Position numbers and translations under genes: made by a program. A DNA stretch of 64,000 nucleotides from NCBI RefSeq assembly GCF_024763615.1, contig NC_077223.1, positions 78,306,627-78,370,626 on the forward strand, in the 5' to 3' direction. Each line of letters begins with the position of its first letter. Within the stretch, counting starts at the first letter, position 1. The notes beneath the pieces are model-generated. The model saw only the letters and a list, made by a program, of their open reading frames with translations, did not search any database and had not been told where the DNA came from. This stretch comes from Phlebotomus papatasi (taxonomy: Eukaryota > Arthropoda > Insecta > Diptera > Psychodidae). Of the stretch, positions 1-11,486 are shown in pieces.

Positions 1-120
1 GTCTCTTGCCTTTGGATATCTCAAAATATTATTTGTATAGGGGAACCTGGGGAAAAAAGCGTGACAAATGGAAAATTAAAGAATATAATATAAAAGCTAA
101 AGGTTATTTATTGGTTTATA

Positions 121-742
121 AAGTAAAGAGCCCTCGCTCGACCGGTTCCTCGTCTCGACCGGCAGATTTTATTTATTCATTTTATTTATATTATATTTAC
201 TATAATAGCCGTACTCACTATGGCGTTGTTATCTCGTAATCTCCGTAATCTGTTATCTTGTTATAATTTTTCATTTATAAAAGCCGTACTCACTATGGCG
301 TTGTTATCTCGTAATCTCCGTAATCTGTTATCTTGTTATAATTTTTCATTTATAAAAGCCGTACTCACTATGGCGTTGTTATCTCGTAATCTCCGTAATC
401 TGTTATCTTGTTATAATTTTTCATTTATAAAAGCCGTACTCACTATGGCGTTGTTATCTCGTAATCTCCGTAATCTGTTATCTTGTTATAATTTTTCATT
501 TATAAAATACATTACGAGAACATAACGAGATAACGAGATAACGATATTACAAGATAACAGCGCCATAGTGAGTACGGCTAATATTTTGCGTATGATCTAA
601 CAGTAATAGATTAAATTATTCCATGAATAATACGAACCAGTGACAAATTTATAAAAATTGACGAACTTGACCATCATTCAAAAATTGACCCACCGGCACT
701 GGTCGAATCGAAGAACCCGGTCGAGTGAGGGTACTATACCTT
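121..742. mobile_element. Inverted-repeat element with an internal 75-bp tandem array
   Basis: The outer inverted repeats contain CCCTCGCTCGACCGG on the left and the complement of CCCTCACTCGACCGG on the right, and match over about 45 bp with a few differences. The interior carries four 75-bp tandem units. An inverted partial copy of the unit lies at about 511-582, so the array itself forms a stem. No protein gene is supported; the repetitive open frame across the array only reflects a unit length divisible by three. Confidence 0.6.
206..510. repeat. 75-bp tandem repeat, four copies
   Basis: Four nearly identical units begin at the recurring GCCGTACTCACTATGGCG (about 207, 282, 357 and 432). 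The near-absence of differences implies recent amplification. The stretch at 550-582 reads back as the reverse complement of the unit start, giving a hairpin-forming arrangement. Confidence 0.9.
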
Positions 743-1311
743 AATTGTTTGTTTAATTACACTTTGTAAGATATGATAAAGCCTTCTTCTGGGAGTATGA
801 TCTTTTTGCACCGGTCGAGACTTGAAGTAATAATCGAGAAAGTCGAGCAGGCAACAATCTATAGATTATAGATAATTTAAAAATGAAATATTTTTCAAGA
901 TAAAAGAGACCAAGAAATTTAATTTTAATAATAGATTTGTTTTATTAACACTTTTAAAAGTCCAAAGTTTTATATGGAACTCAAATAAAGAATATAGAAA
1001 ATATAAAATTGAAATTTTGAGTTTTAAAAATATTTTAGTTAAATGGTTTTAGATATCAGTTTTCAACAAAATCATTTTTGAAATTTAATGTTGATGAGGT
1101 ATATTAACTAGATCCATTGAAATCCTAAACATTTTCCATTTTAGGATTTTTTGAAAGCTTTTCCTTTAAAAGGGATTGAACTTGTGACTTAGGTGATATA
1201 TAATTACCTCAAAAGATTTTCTCAACATTTACGGATTCCTGTTTCACAACCGATTTGAACCAATTTATAAATCACTCAAAACATTACCCAAAATACTTTA
1301 TGAGTGATATA

Positions 1312-1771
1312 GCGTAAGTGTGCCAAATTCCGACCAGCTTGCAATTTCGACCACCTTTTTCGTTCCTCGAATTTCCATGCACTTTTAGATTGTACGTACT
1401 CTAGAGATTATACAATGCAAAAGAATAACAAAAAATGTAGATTCGATAAACGAGATGACGTGAAAAAGATATTGAAAGAATTCTCGAAGGGCAAGGAACT
1501 ACGAAAATGAAGGTGGCCGAAATAGGGCACCAAAGCTATGTCTATATTTTTATTCATTTTAAAGTGTATTAAGAATGATTTTAGAGTAAATAAAGACGGT
1601 AAACTCTTTACAAGGTTCTTATTACAACACTCCTTAAGAAGAAAGAATAAAAAAATCAATTCAAATTTAAAATATTACTTCAAATATTATTTTTATTACT
1701 TTAAAATATTATTTCAAACTTGAGACTTTGACGCTTGCATGCAACTATGCCGAAATTTGGCACACTTACCC
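1312..1771 (+). mobile_element. MITE with GTAAGTGTGCCAAATT termini, copy 1
   Basis: Terminal inverted repeats GCGTAAGTGTGCCAAATTCC and, at the right, the complement GGGTAAGTGTGCCAAATTTC, are flanked by TA on both sides. A second copy in the same orientation lies at 54503-54880. The two share most of the first 250 bp and the last 70 bp. This copy is longer because of an extra AT-rich tract near 1540-1600 and 1670-1715. Confidence 0.75.
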
Positions 1772-1926
1772 TAATTGAATTTCGGATAAAAATTAGTTAT
1801 CGGTTTTGAACCAATTGATTACCGGCTTCCAATAGGAATATTCTACTTCGTAATTTTTTTGATGTTTACTGTGGACTAGTCAAAGAATGAAATATCAGTT
1901 TTGTCACATTTTGCCCCACGTGCCCC

Positions 1927-2237
1927 TAATTATTGATGTGATTTTTTCAAATTGATCACTGGTGTCTCTTTGGATGTTTCAGTTAGAGGACAATTTGTAT
2001 GCGAGTGGATGCCTCAAGTGGACAAGATCTGCGAATTCTTGCCATAATCGGTATCTCATTGGATATTTATTGCTGATTTATCATCCTTCTGAACATCTTT
2101 AATCGTCACTCATAGTGGGGGGATATTGGGTCAAATAAATTCTCTGTCACGAATCCATATGGTGGGTATCTCAGGAAAGATAAATACATCTCTGTTTTCT
2201 TCAATTTATTTGCTTTGAGACGAGTGGGAATTTTTTT
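1927..2237. other. Intergenic spacer, nothing recognised
   Basis: Between the end of the TIR element and the likely polyadenylation signal of the first cuticle gene I see no open frame with protein character and no repeat. Confidence 0.5.
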
Positions 2238-2243
2238 TTATTT
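2237..2243 (-). terminator. Candidate polyadenylation signal AATAAA for the 2341-3272 gene
   Basis: AATAAA on the minus strand about 100 nt past the TGA stop, within a T-rich run on the plus strand. Such runs also arise by chance in this AT-rich DNA. Confidence 0.4.
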
Positions 2244-2340
2244 TATCTTACTGCGAAAGATAATCATACTGCAAATTAATATAATTTGGCATATGCTACT
2301 AATTAGCCTTATCTGCATTCTTACAAAACGTCACACGTTC

Positions 2341-3272
2341 TCACTGGGTCTGGGCTTTGGACTGAAGGTACTTGAGGGCACGGGCAATGGGTTCAGGAAT
2401 AGCTGGAATATGACTTCCCACTGGACGATAGCCAAACTCATCGGCAACATATTTTACAGATATCACTTGACCATCGGGTGCTGTGTAGGAATATCCTCCA
2501 TTGACATTCTGTCCTGAGAATTCGGATGTTTGTCCTGGCTGTAGACTTCCTTCTTCTTCACGATGAATGCCAGTCTCCAGGTTATAGCTAAACTTATATG
2601 ATCCATCTGAAAGAGCGGGACTGTTGTGGAAATTATTTGGAGAGATGCTCTCAAAAGTTTGCTGCCTTGGAAGAGATTTCTGATTCTCCTGTTTAATGAA
2701 ACAAAACGTTATAAATATTTGAGAATGTGAAGAAATGGTGTCAATTTTCAAAAGCAAAATACCTTTTGAGTCGCTACCACGAAGGGTTTCTCTGCAACCT
2801 GACGACTTGAGAATTTTGGTGCGGTCGACTTTATTTCAACAGGTTCAAGTGAAAATGATGAAACCTCTTTGGGTGTAGCCTGATGTTTTGTAATGCAAAC
2901 CCAGAGAAAGAAAAAAGACAAATTAATTAAATAGATTTGTTCAACTCCAAGTCTCAGAAAATTACCTCAGAAGTTACTGTTGGCGTCTCAGTTGTGGATT
3001 GAAGGGCAGCTTGAGTGTTGGACCGCGATCTGGGTGAGTCCGGAAAGGGAGGAAGTTCTGATGTTGCAATTGATTCCACGGATATTGCACGTGGTTTGAC
3101 TTCTTCCTCAAATGGCGGTAAAAGATCAATAGCTGGACTATCCGGAGTGGATTGTCCCAAACAACCGCACAAAATAGACACAAAAATCAGCTGCTAAAAT
3201 CCACATAAGAAATCACTGGTAAATCCTTGAGGGAACTTTCCATCTGTTCACACTTACCACACAATGCTTCAT
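2341..3272 (-). CDS. RR-1 cuticular protein (CPR family), 4 exons, 234 aa
   Basis: Secreted chitin-binding structural protein of the cuticle. Exons on the minus strand: 3258-3272, 2966-3190, 2763-2879, 2341-2688. All introns (67, 86, 74 bp) are GT-AG and phase 0. The first exon encodes only MKHCV; joined to LIFVSILCGCLGQS it makes a signal peptide. Residues 20-145 are a low-complexity P/S/T/E-rich linker. The RR-1 domain covers about 147-212, with YKFSYNLETG (150-159) and the core GGYSYTAPDGQVISVKYVAD (183-202) followed by EFGYRPVGSHIP. Asp-Glu-Phe replaces the usual Asp-Glu-Asn before GY. The tail IARALKYLQ is typical of the family. TATA is at 3321 and a candidate AATAAA near 2238. Exon joins rest on splice motifs and continuous phase, not on transcripts. 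Confidence 0.9.
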
Positions 3273-3320
3273 CGTAGAATATTTAGCACAGACTGGTAAG
3301 ATTCACAAAAATTCCCACCA

Positions 3321-3327
3321 TTTTATA
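3321..3327 (-). promoter_or_regulatory. TATA box of the 2341-3272 cuticle gene
   Basis: TATAAAA on the minus strand, 49 bp upstream of the start codon. This leaves room for a start site near 3295 and a very short 5' UTR. Confidence 0.7.
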
Positions 3328-3329
3328 CT

Positions 3330-4160
3330 GGCTAAAGATTTTTTTGTCTTGTAAGAAAATGTCACACTGTGAGTGTGTTAAGAAAAAATGTTGTTCAAGT
3401 AGGAAGTTGTCCTCCGATGAAGACGCACCCCAATCCACTTATAAATCTCTCAATTTCCATTCAATAAAATCCCTCAGAATTTCTCTCATATCCATCTTCT
3501 ACCCAAAAATTCACCCACTTCTTTTATTTGCCACAAAGCAATGGCCACAGTACTGCTCCAAAATCTTGAACTTGAATAGAAAAAAAAACCGATACAGTTT
3601 GGAATAACACGAGTGTCAAAGGCCAACATGAAGCATCTTCAAGGCTGATATTTCAAGTCTCAATAATTTCAGTATTGGTCCAGGCTTTAAATACACCAAG
3701 AAAAATCAATAGAAAATCGTGGGATAAATGTCTTTCAACTGGTTTTCAGCGTTTTTCTGCAATACTAATTTTGGCGGGAAAATAAGACAGAGAGCTTTGG
3801 CGCACGCCACTGCACGCTAAAAGCTTCTATTTTAAACTTTCAAAGTCAAAGTGAAGATCGATAGTTTATTTCATGTTGAAATCATCTTCTCTTCCAGTTG
3901 TAGCATAAACATTTAGAGGCTCTTAAGTAATTTAAACAGCGCACAATCTTAATTTGAATTAGGGGAAGGTTTTCAGGCTATGTTTTGCATGCAGTTCATA
4001 TTGCAAAAAGGGGTGGCAAAGCGTCTCATACTTTGCGAATTGTTCGAATTGCTCGTGAACGGGATTTTAATACAGTGATACTACCTTTGCATCACTTATC
4101 GTTTATCTCTTTACAACCGATTCGAAAGTCTCTCAAAAGATTGTTCAAAATTAGTGATTC
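3330..4160. other. Upstream region of the first cuticle gene; partial TE end at 3962
   Basis: There is no convincing gene. At 3960-3985 the sequence TA-GGGGAAGG then TTTTCAGGCT matches the left terminus of the element at 54372-54926, so a fragment of that family begins here. I could not find its right end. The short open frames here have no family character. Confidence 0.45.
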
Positions 4161-5705
4161 CAACAACGGTTAACCGGTTTCGAAAACCCGGTTAACCGGC
4201 CAATTTTGAAGACGGTTTTAAAACCGGTTTTTAGAGATGAAACTGGTTTAAAACCGTATCTTTACAAAAAATTTAAAATTTTTCTTAAGCTTTAGTTTAT
4301 TTTTTAAAAATTAAGGTACACTGTAAAATATTTCCTGAATTAGAAGGAAACCTGAAGTGCAATATAATTCTAAGTATAATCTATAGTACGGTAGTATGTT
4401 AATAATATATAAAGAATAGTAGTAATGGGTTTCTTGTACGTTTCTTCCACTCTTGAAAAGAATTATTTGCTTAAAAGTTATCGGAAATTAATTCAGGACT
4501 TCTACAGTTAAAAAATTTAAATATTTACAAGCCTAAAAAACAATTGTGTACTGAGAAAAAAGTTGTAAAACATTTAGTACAATCTTGTAAAATATTGTAT
4601 TATGTGGAAAAGTAACAAGACGTTTACATTTGCCTGTCTTCATAGAGATTTTTATTAAATCTTACTATATTTTAACTACATGTCTTATTAGTCCCAAATT
4701 CACCAAGACTGTTACACAAGATTCTTGTAAGTTTTTTGTCAAAATCTGGTATTTATTAGTTACTCAACCAATAGAATAAAAAACAACACGGGTTTCCTTT
4801 TATTTTATTTCTTTTTTTTTTAAATGCCTATGGAACTTTTTCTATGAAATAATTTTAGAATTTTGTGTATATTATAATCATGATTTTCATGATATTATAA
4901 CACCAAAAATTATGCACTGGTATGTTTTGTGTAGAGAATGATCTAAAAAATTGACTCTAGAAACCATTTCCGATCGAAAAATCTCCATTTTTTTGTTGAA
5001 AAAAAGAATAATTTTGACAATACTTTTGCAAGATTTTACAAAAAAAAACTTTAAAGCGAATATAGGAGACGAAAAATCTTGGTACAATCCTTCCAATATT
5101 CTTTTTTTATATTTTTGCAAATATTATTTTTCTTCTACGATTCAAATTTTCTAAACTTAAGTTTAACAAGATTTAACTAGTCAGAGGATTTTAAAACTAA
5201 AGAGGAAAACTCTTTCGGTTTGTTTGTTAAAACATTTTCTATATATTTTTTTTTTTATTTTCCAAGATCTAGAATAAAATTTTTGAGTATTTCCTCAATA
5301 AAGACTGTAAAAACTGACAACGTTTGTAACCCATTTTTTCTAAGAAAAATAAATTGTATGAAAAAATAGTTATTTTTACGGAAATATAGATTTCATTACC
5401 TTTTTTACGGTACAATTGGGTACAATATTATTGTAAAAAAGTTCTAGTAATTTTCTTGTACTCCGAATTTTCTGAACTCTTTTAAATACAAAATAAAGCA
5501 ATAAATAAGTTCTCAACTTTCTCAACTAACAGAGAAAAAGAATATATTTATGTGTTAAATATTACATCAAACTACAAGTTCTGAAAAATTGCTCAAAATT
5601 CCATATCAAATTCTAAATTAGAAACCGGTTTTAAATTTAAACCGATTAACAGATTTCAGAGCCATCCAAAACCGGTTAACCGTCTATCCTAAAAACCCGG
5701 TTATT
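4160..5705. repeat. AACCGGTT-rich clusters flanking an AT-rich core, possible transposon
   Basis: At 4160-4260 the motif GGTTAACCGG recurs with AAAACCCGGTT. At 5620-5705 a similar cluster (AACCGGTTAACCG, AAAAACCCGGTT) appears. The two clusters match in both orientations because the motif is itself palindromic. The 1.4 kb between them is AT-rich without coding signal. I infer a decayed element, but the exact ends are not fixed. Confidence 0.4.
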
Positions 5706-5806
5706 TGGAATTACTATTCAAAATGGCTTGGGAGTAATAAAAATCATTTTCGAATAAAAATTACGAATCGATTTATAACCCGTTTATTATCGGTCCACAA
5801 CATATA

Positions 5807-5999
5807 GACTCAGTTAGACATGACGTCATGCTAAATATGTTGGGACACATTGGATTTCGCGGCCCTACGTTTTGCTGATTGGGTTTCTACTCGACAGGTC
5901 GCGACCAGAGGGTTAGGATGGGACGGAGTTATGTAAATCGGCCTCGTCTGTGCAGGTATGGCGTTTCTCAGGGATCAGTGTTGGGCCCTCTACTGCAGA
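5807..5999 (+). pseudogene. Non-LTR retrotransposon reverse-transcriptase fragment (Jockey/CR1-like)
   Basis: One frame reads DSVRHDVMLNMLGHIGFRG and, after an in-frame TGA at 5873-5875, continues to YGVSQGSVLGPLL. The first part matches the region after the FD(T/S)V motif of non-LTR reverse transcriptases. The second is the hallmark GVPQGSVLGPLL motif, with Ser for Pro. About 65 codons survive; neither flank continues the domain and the YADD box is absent. It is a dead fragment of a LINE that copies RNA into DNA at the target site. The clade assignment is a judgement from motifs only. Confidence 0.8.
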
Positions 6000-6839
6000 C
6001 CTGTGCTCGTTAAAAGTCGTATAATATCGGAAATTTTGTGTTGATAATTTTAATGGAAATTACAGATAGCCATACTGGTAATACTAATCCCGCTCATTTA
6101 CGGTACCATGATAAATATTTTTGCGCCAAAAAGACATAACAGACATAAAAACTCATATAGAAAGAAATTGTTTTCTTGATATCTTTGTCGGAAGACGGAT
6201 AGCTGTTCACTACACACCCTTTTATTGAATCTTGCAGAAATACAAAGAAATGAAATGCAAATATCACTTCAAATGGAAAGTTCTTAAATCGCGGGCAATT
6301 CAACTGTGAGAGAGAGATAGAAACACAAATAACTCACTTGACAAACGTCTGGCGGCACTGCGTTTGCAAAAAATCTCTGAAATGCGACAAAATATTTTCT
6401 TCTCTATTTAATCTTTATTAGCAGGTTATGTCCCTTCTTGTAATATGTATTTTTGCGTTCCTTATTAACCAAAATAGTGTTGTACAAAAGGGTTTTTCTC
6501 AGACCTATCCCAAATTTTGGGACAGCTCAAAAGAATATGAGTCTTCCAGCTCAAAATTTCATCCCATTTATTGTAATATCGACAATTATTCACAAATAAC
6601 CCAAATAACTGTATTCAACTAAAATAATTAAAAGGATATTCTTGTGAAAATGACGTAACTCTAAGGAATTAAACAATTTTCGCATTAAAAAACATCTAAT
6701 TTTCTTTACGTGAATTTTCGCGGCATTTCGAAGAATGCCAACAGGCACCACCAAATTCACTTCGGCTTTTCTTTTGGCTCAGGCCTGCTCTACTGTTCCT
6801 GATTTATCAGTGACCTCTTGGGGTTAAACTTGGATGGAG
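5999..6839. other. Intergenic spacer, no gene seen
   Basis: Only short open frames without recognisable protein features or splice context. No repeat was identified. Confidence 0.4.
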
Positions 6840-7119
6840 GTGACTCAAAAAGAAAAAATCTTTTGGCACTCACTTCAGGGTGTTTTACATCATGAGACAA
6901 GAAAGTTATTCTTCGACAACCATATGATCGAACGCTGGTTAGAGGTGCCTCAACGACCCTATACGTAAAACTATTTTCTGATTTTACACTACAAAGTGGG
7001 TCGTTGAGCTTACCTTTAAACAGCGTCCGATCATATGGTCGTCGAAGTAAAACTTTCTTGTCTTATCATGTAGAACACCCTGAGTTTAATGCTTAAAGAT
7101 TTTTTTTTCTTTAAGTCAC
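6840..7119. mobile_element. Foldback element with about 120-bp inverted arms
   Basis: Left arm landmarks GTGACTC, AGAAAAAATCTT, TCAGGGTGTTTTACATCATG, GACAAGAAAGTT, CCATATGATCG and CTCAACGACCC recur in reverse-complement order at 6995-7119. The spacer is only about 30 bp. Small differences show that the arms have diverged. It has no coding capacity. Confidence 0.8.
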
Positions 7120-7870
7120 TGTTTATGCTGGTGATGTATTCAATTTGTATGTTGATGCACTTCTGAGGGGCAGAAGCTCCTTGGGATGAGAGACAAAATA
7201 AGGAGTGATCTGGCATGATAGTGAGCTCTAAAAGACGGTGGTAATGGATTTTGGGCGGGAATCGCATCACAGTAGCGCTCTGGTGTGCTACTCCTCATCG
7301 TGTTTGGGTTTGCCTAGTACCTGTCTCGATAATATTGCCTTAATATAGTCAGCGTAACTCCTTTTAAGTATATCTAGCGTTGACGTTTGATACGCATTTG
7401 ACTTGGAGAGTTCTTATAAATCGCACCAAAAACGTCCTCAGATGCATTGCAAGACTATTATTACGTTTGGAGTAACGCATTTTCGTCCCATCTGACCCCC
7501 TTGGTCGTTGCTAAAAAAATTGATAAGAGTAATGTCCTTCAGTGGCAAACGAGATCACACGCGACCTGCTTTATAATTAAAGGCTAAAAATTTTTGTTAA
7601 ATAAATTAAAAAATTGGTAAGTAAAAAAATTCAATTTCGGTTAGGAAAATTAGGAAAACGGTTCACAATTCCATAATTTCCCCTATTTTACTACTTACCA
7701 TTTTGTATTTTTACTCACCATTTTTCCAATTAAACTGCGATAATTTTATTTATCGTTCTAACTTACTCCGCAGTTATTTTACTGTTCGCTATTTCTTTTT
7801 ATTTACCATATTCCAGATTTTACTATTTTATTTATATTTCAATATCTTTTTTTTTAAAAATAGGATCATT
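7120..7870. other. Intergenic spacer, no gene seen
   Basis: No exon-like structure or repeat that I could match elsewhere in the window. Confidence 0.4.
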
Positions 7871-8123
7871 CACTGAGAAAAAAAGAGGGTGCGATTAACA
7901 TTTTTTCCTCAGAAATTTAACACTTTTTTGGTGTAAAAATATAACAACATTTTTGAATGTTAATTTTACACCTTATTAAGGGTAAAATTAACATGAAAAA
8001 GGGTATCTTTAACCCCTAATACACCTAAAAAGGGCAATATTTACACCGGTTTTGGATCAATAATGCAGGATAAAATTAACATTTCCGGAATGTTATTTTA
8101 ACTTTTTCGGATTTCTTTCAGTG
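7871..8123 (+). mobile_element. MITE family A (CACTGAGAAA / CACTGAAAGAAATCC), complete copy
   Basis: A full-length reference copy of about 253 bp: it starts CACTGAGAAAAAAAGAGGGT and ends TTTCGGATTTCTTTCAGTG. It contains paired blocks such as GTGTAAAAAT and TTTTACACC, which fold on each other. Related copies lie at 20592, 24651, 25383, 50865 and 52357. There is no ORF. Confidence 0.85.
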
Positions 8124-9430
8124 TTTATAGTGCTTAAAGTTAATTTTGAAAGAGAAATTTTATTTAACTATATTTGATTTTGATAATTTAAAGCAAAATG
8201 GGGTTAGTTTCACGAAGTTGAAGTAATCTTTAAGACTCATTTGCCAAACATTTTTTAACTTTGCTAAATGATAGTAGTTTCTCATTGGGATTTCTCGTTT
8301 GTAAATATGCAGAACATTTTTCATAATAATTTAAATTTTATTATCTCAAATTTTTATATTTTGAAAAGTTATGCATGTCTGAAACTATCCCTTTCCTAAA
8401 AATTCATAATTTAACATTCAACTTTTCTACTGTAAATAGACCCTTCTGGCCAAAATAATGGAAAAGTTTTATGAAAGGTTCTACACATAAATTAATTTTA
8501 TTACTGTTCGAACTCAAAGAGACAGTATATAGTGCTTTTTTCTAACTTATTATATCTATAATTTTACTGTTTTATGACAACATTATCCTCTGTTCAATAA
8601 ATTAATCTCAGAAATTGACTACTGAATCTAGAATTACCAATATATAAATATCCATGCTCGTAAATTTCCAAATTCCAGATAATGAAAGTGAAACTCAAAA
8701 CCTCCACCTCAAATACATTAAAACGACTGACGAGTTTTGGTGACAAGCATTTATATTTGGCGACTGATTGGTTTTGAAAATAAATAAATACCTTTTAAGT
8801 CTTAGCTGTTAGCCCCTGGGTAAAAGAGATATAGATTTTTTTTTTAAATATTTCGTTTCGGATTTTATAGCTCATTTTTATGACCACAATAAATATAAAG
8901 CATAAACGCTCATCTCCAATATAAACTAATAAATATTTTAAAGTATTATTCAATGACAATAAAAAGTTCAAAAGGTCAAAATTTATAATAATATATTTTC
9001 TTTTAGAATGATTAAAAAATGTGGTTCTTCGCCCTCTTACTTGAGCAATCAAGATTAAACAATACTTAATGGGAGATGGGAGCAAGTTTCAAATATTATT
9101 CAGAAATTCGATTAATAACTGAAATTTGCATAAATTACAAATTCAATAGAATGAACTAAATATTTCAGCACCTCGATATTTTATTGTTGCCTCTCTTGAG
9201 CCTATTGTCCAAATAATTGCTGACAAAACAGTGAAACAAAAGGAGGATGCTGCCGCGTGGATTATGTCATAAGAGGTGTGCACGATCATGCAGACGACCT
9301 TGTCGGATTGACTTTTATGTCGAAAAGTGGTTCACATTTTTCCCATAAACGTAGAATGAGTGGTTGTATCTGGGAGGCGCCTCCAGAAAGTGAAAACGAA
9401 GAAGACATTAGACAAATTTAAATTAGGTTT
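8124..9430. other. Intergenic spacer downstream of the second cuticle gene
   Basis: AT-rich; no supported gene or repeat in this 1.3 kb. Confidence 0.4.
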
Positions 9431-9432
9431 AA

Positions 9433-9438
9433 TTTATT
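9433..9438 (-). terminator. Candidate polyadenylation signal of the 9539-10426 gene
   Basis: AATAAA on the minus strand about 100 nt beyond the TAA stop. Confidence 0.5.
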
Positions 9439-9538
9439 CAATCGGGAAGAATTTTTTGTTGTTGCTGAAACACATAAATCCAAAAGTTGAGAACACATTT
9501 GATAAGGGGTTCAAGAAACGGGTCTTGCAGAATGAGTT

Positions 9539-10426
9539 TTATGTCCTCCTGAGGTTAGCCACGTAGTTAAGGGCACGCTGGATGAGCTCTGGTACTGGTG
9601 GGGCAACTGGTAGGTGAGCACCAACAGGCTGGAAGCCACCCTCATCGGCAACATAGTCCACGCGGTACTTAAGACCATCATCGCCGACGTATTCGTAGAA
9701 ACCGTTGGCCCTAAGAGCTTCAGCATCAGTGTACTTATTATCAACGCGTCCAGATTCCTCAGCAAGGATCTTGTTCTCAGTCTCGTAGAGGTAGTGGTAA
9801 CCATCATCATCACCAGTGCGCTCATGTTGGATAATCCTCCAACCACCCTCACCTTGGCCGTAGTTGGATACACGACGGTATGTTTCTTCGGGAGTTACGA
9901 AGGCGGGGGGAGCAACAACAGGGGTTGTAACAACGGGTCTAACCGGTGTCAAAACAGTTTTGTCCTGCACATATCGACCATCGTTGAAAGATCTGTGAAA
10001 CGGGAAAAATTTTTGAATTTGAGTTTATATATCCACTTAATTCGCAATTTTATTGTTAGACTTACACATGGCGGTAGGGATTGTCTTGGTGAACGTATTT
10101 ACCAGCATCACGATCATCATGAACATACTGCCGTGCATCGTGAACGTATTTACCACTGTCATCATGGACGTACTGTCCTTCTTTCACGTATCTTCCGCTA
10201 TTGTCGTGAACATAACGTCCATCGAGGGCTCCAAAGTATCTATTGGTATTTACTGTACGGAGGGTAGTAGGGTTGAAAGTGAACGGACGAAGAGTCTGGG
10301 CTGTGGCAACGCCCACGAAGAGAGCAATCTTTTTTTTTTATAAAGCAATGAAAAAAAAAATTACACTGTAACTTCACAATAATCCAATAAATCCAATTAC
10401 GGGACACTTACCAAAAAGATTTTCAT
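9539..10426 (-). CDS. RR-1 cuticular protein with GRYVHD repeats, 3 exons, 243 aa
   Basis: Secreted cuticle protein predicted to bind chitin. Minus-strand exons: 10412-10426 (MKIFL), 10066-10328, 9539-9992. Introns are 83 bp (phase 0) and 73 bp (phase 2). The signal peptide is MKIFL plus IALFVGVATAQ. Residues 30-105 hold repeated short blocks of the type GRYVHDNSG, GQYVHDDSGKYVHD and GKYVHQDNPYRH, then a Pro/Val/Thr linker. The RR-1 region follows: DGYHYLYETE at 156-165 and the core GFYEYVGDDGLKYRVDYVAD (190-209), then EGGFQPVGAHLP and a family-typical tail. The acceptor of exon 2 has an unusual A-rich tract, with only a distant pyrimidine run, but the frame supports it. The architecture matches the 23861-26525 gene. 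Confidence 0.92.
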
Positions 10427-10500
10427 TTTGATGTATAATCTAACCACCTGTAGCACCCAATGAGAAAGTGAGACTGGTGTCTTCTGCTCTGCGTGAGTTA

Positions 10501-10508
10501 TTTATATA
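10501..10508 (-). promoter_or_regulatory. TATA box of the 9539-10426 cuticle gene
   Basis: TATATAAA on the minus strand, 75 bp upstream of the start codon. Confidence 0.75.
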
Positions 10509-10509
10509 T

Positions 10510-11486
10510 GGGCCACCAGCCACACAAAGATTATATCAAAGTCTGCACGGATGATCTGTATCTGTCTGTCTTCGTTAGAAAAGTCCAAAATAGAAAAAGC
10601 TCACTATAGAGTCTTCACTCCTAAAATTCTTCACAAATATCATCCAGTGAAGAAGGACACATTTAACAGACCAAATACGATCAAGTTTTGACTAAAATTT
10701 ATGCTTTTTCACATACGTCGAAGCGATACAATCAATTATACTAGTTTTAACGTAGATCACCTTACATCAATTTGTGCATCCGCTTACGTATGGAAACTCA
10801 TCTTGCTCTCTCAGCCTAATTTATATTCCTTAACACACCCACAATATTAAAATTAATTCCCCCCAAAACTCAAAGTGGTTTAGTTTTTAAAAATTCTTTT
10901 GTGTTGAATATATTGATTTATTCACTAGATTTTATCGCACAATGTCATAATGTCGAGGTGCAATGAAGAGCTTTTTCAATTACTTGCACTTTTCATCGGG
11001 TTCGTTGTCTAAGTCATTTAAGTCTTTCGTTTATTTATTTAGTATTCTATGATATTTTTAGGCGGGTGAAATATTGGGAATATTTCACATCAGTTTCAAC
11101 TGCTTAAGGAATACTTTACCTTTACAGAGGTTTATGAAGAAACCATAGCAAATAATTACCGTAAAAGGTGGAAAATGAAGAAAAGATCATTCATGAGTTT
11201 AATACAATGTCATAAGAATTGATTTTTTAAGACAACCCTGATGACTCAATTAAACTATGAAACAAATTTTAAAGGGAAAAAGAATTAAATTACAAGCTTT
11301 AGAGCATTTACAATTATTTTAACAATATTTACAATTTTGTGAGAGAAATATAATATTTATTTTAATCAATAAATTTTTGCTATTTTTAATGTTTGAGCAT
11401 TACAACTTTTGAGATAGTTACATACACTTTTTGACTAGTCAAAAGGGAATCGCTCTGTATTTTTTTTATTTTTAAATGTAAAGTAT
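10510..11486. other. Upstream spacer, nothing recognised
   Basis: AT-rich sequence between the promoter of the second cuticle gene and the palindrome. No gene or repeat identified. Confidence 0.4.

Larger units (their letters stand above)
40..1926. mobile_element. TIR element with TA target duplication, carrying two nested elements
   Basis: The left end (TA then GGGGAACCTGGGG, a few bases, GTGACAAA) is mirrored at the right end, where the reverse complement reads GGGGCACGTGGGGC followed by GTGACAAA. Both ends are flanked by TA, as in Tc1/mariner-type insertions. No transposase frame is visible, so it is non-autonomous. Two further elements sit inside it (121-742 and 1312-1771). The remaining interior is AT-rich filler. 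Confidence 0.65.

Noticed and set aside
220..525. 101-codon repetitive open frame
   Set aside because: It arises only because the 75-bp tandem unit is divisible by three; it lies in an inverted-repeat element and has no protein character.
9614..10267. 217-codon plus-strand frame over the second cuticle gene
   Set aside because: It is antisense to well-supported RR-1 exons and runs through a splice site of that gene.
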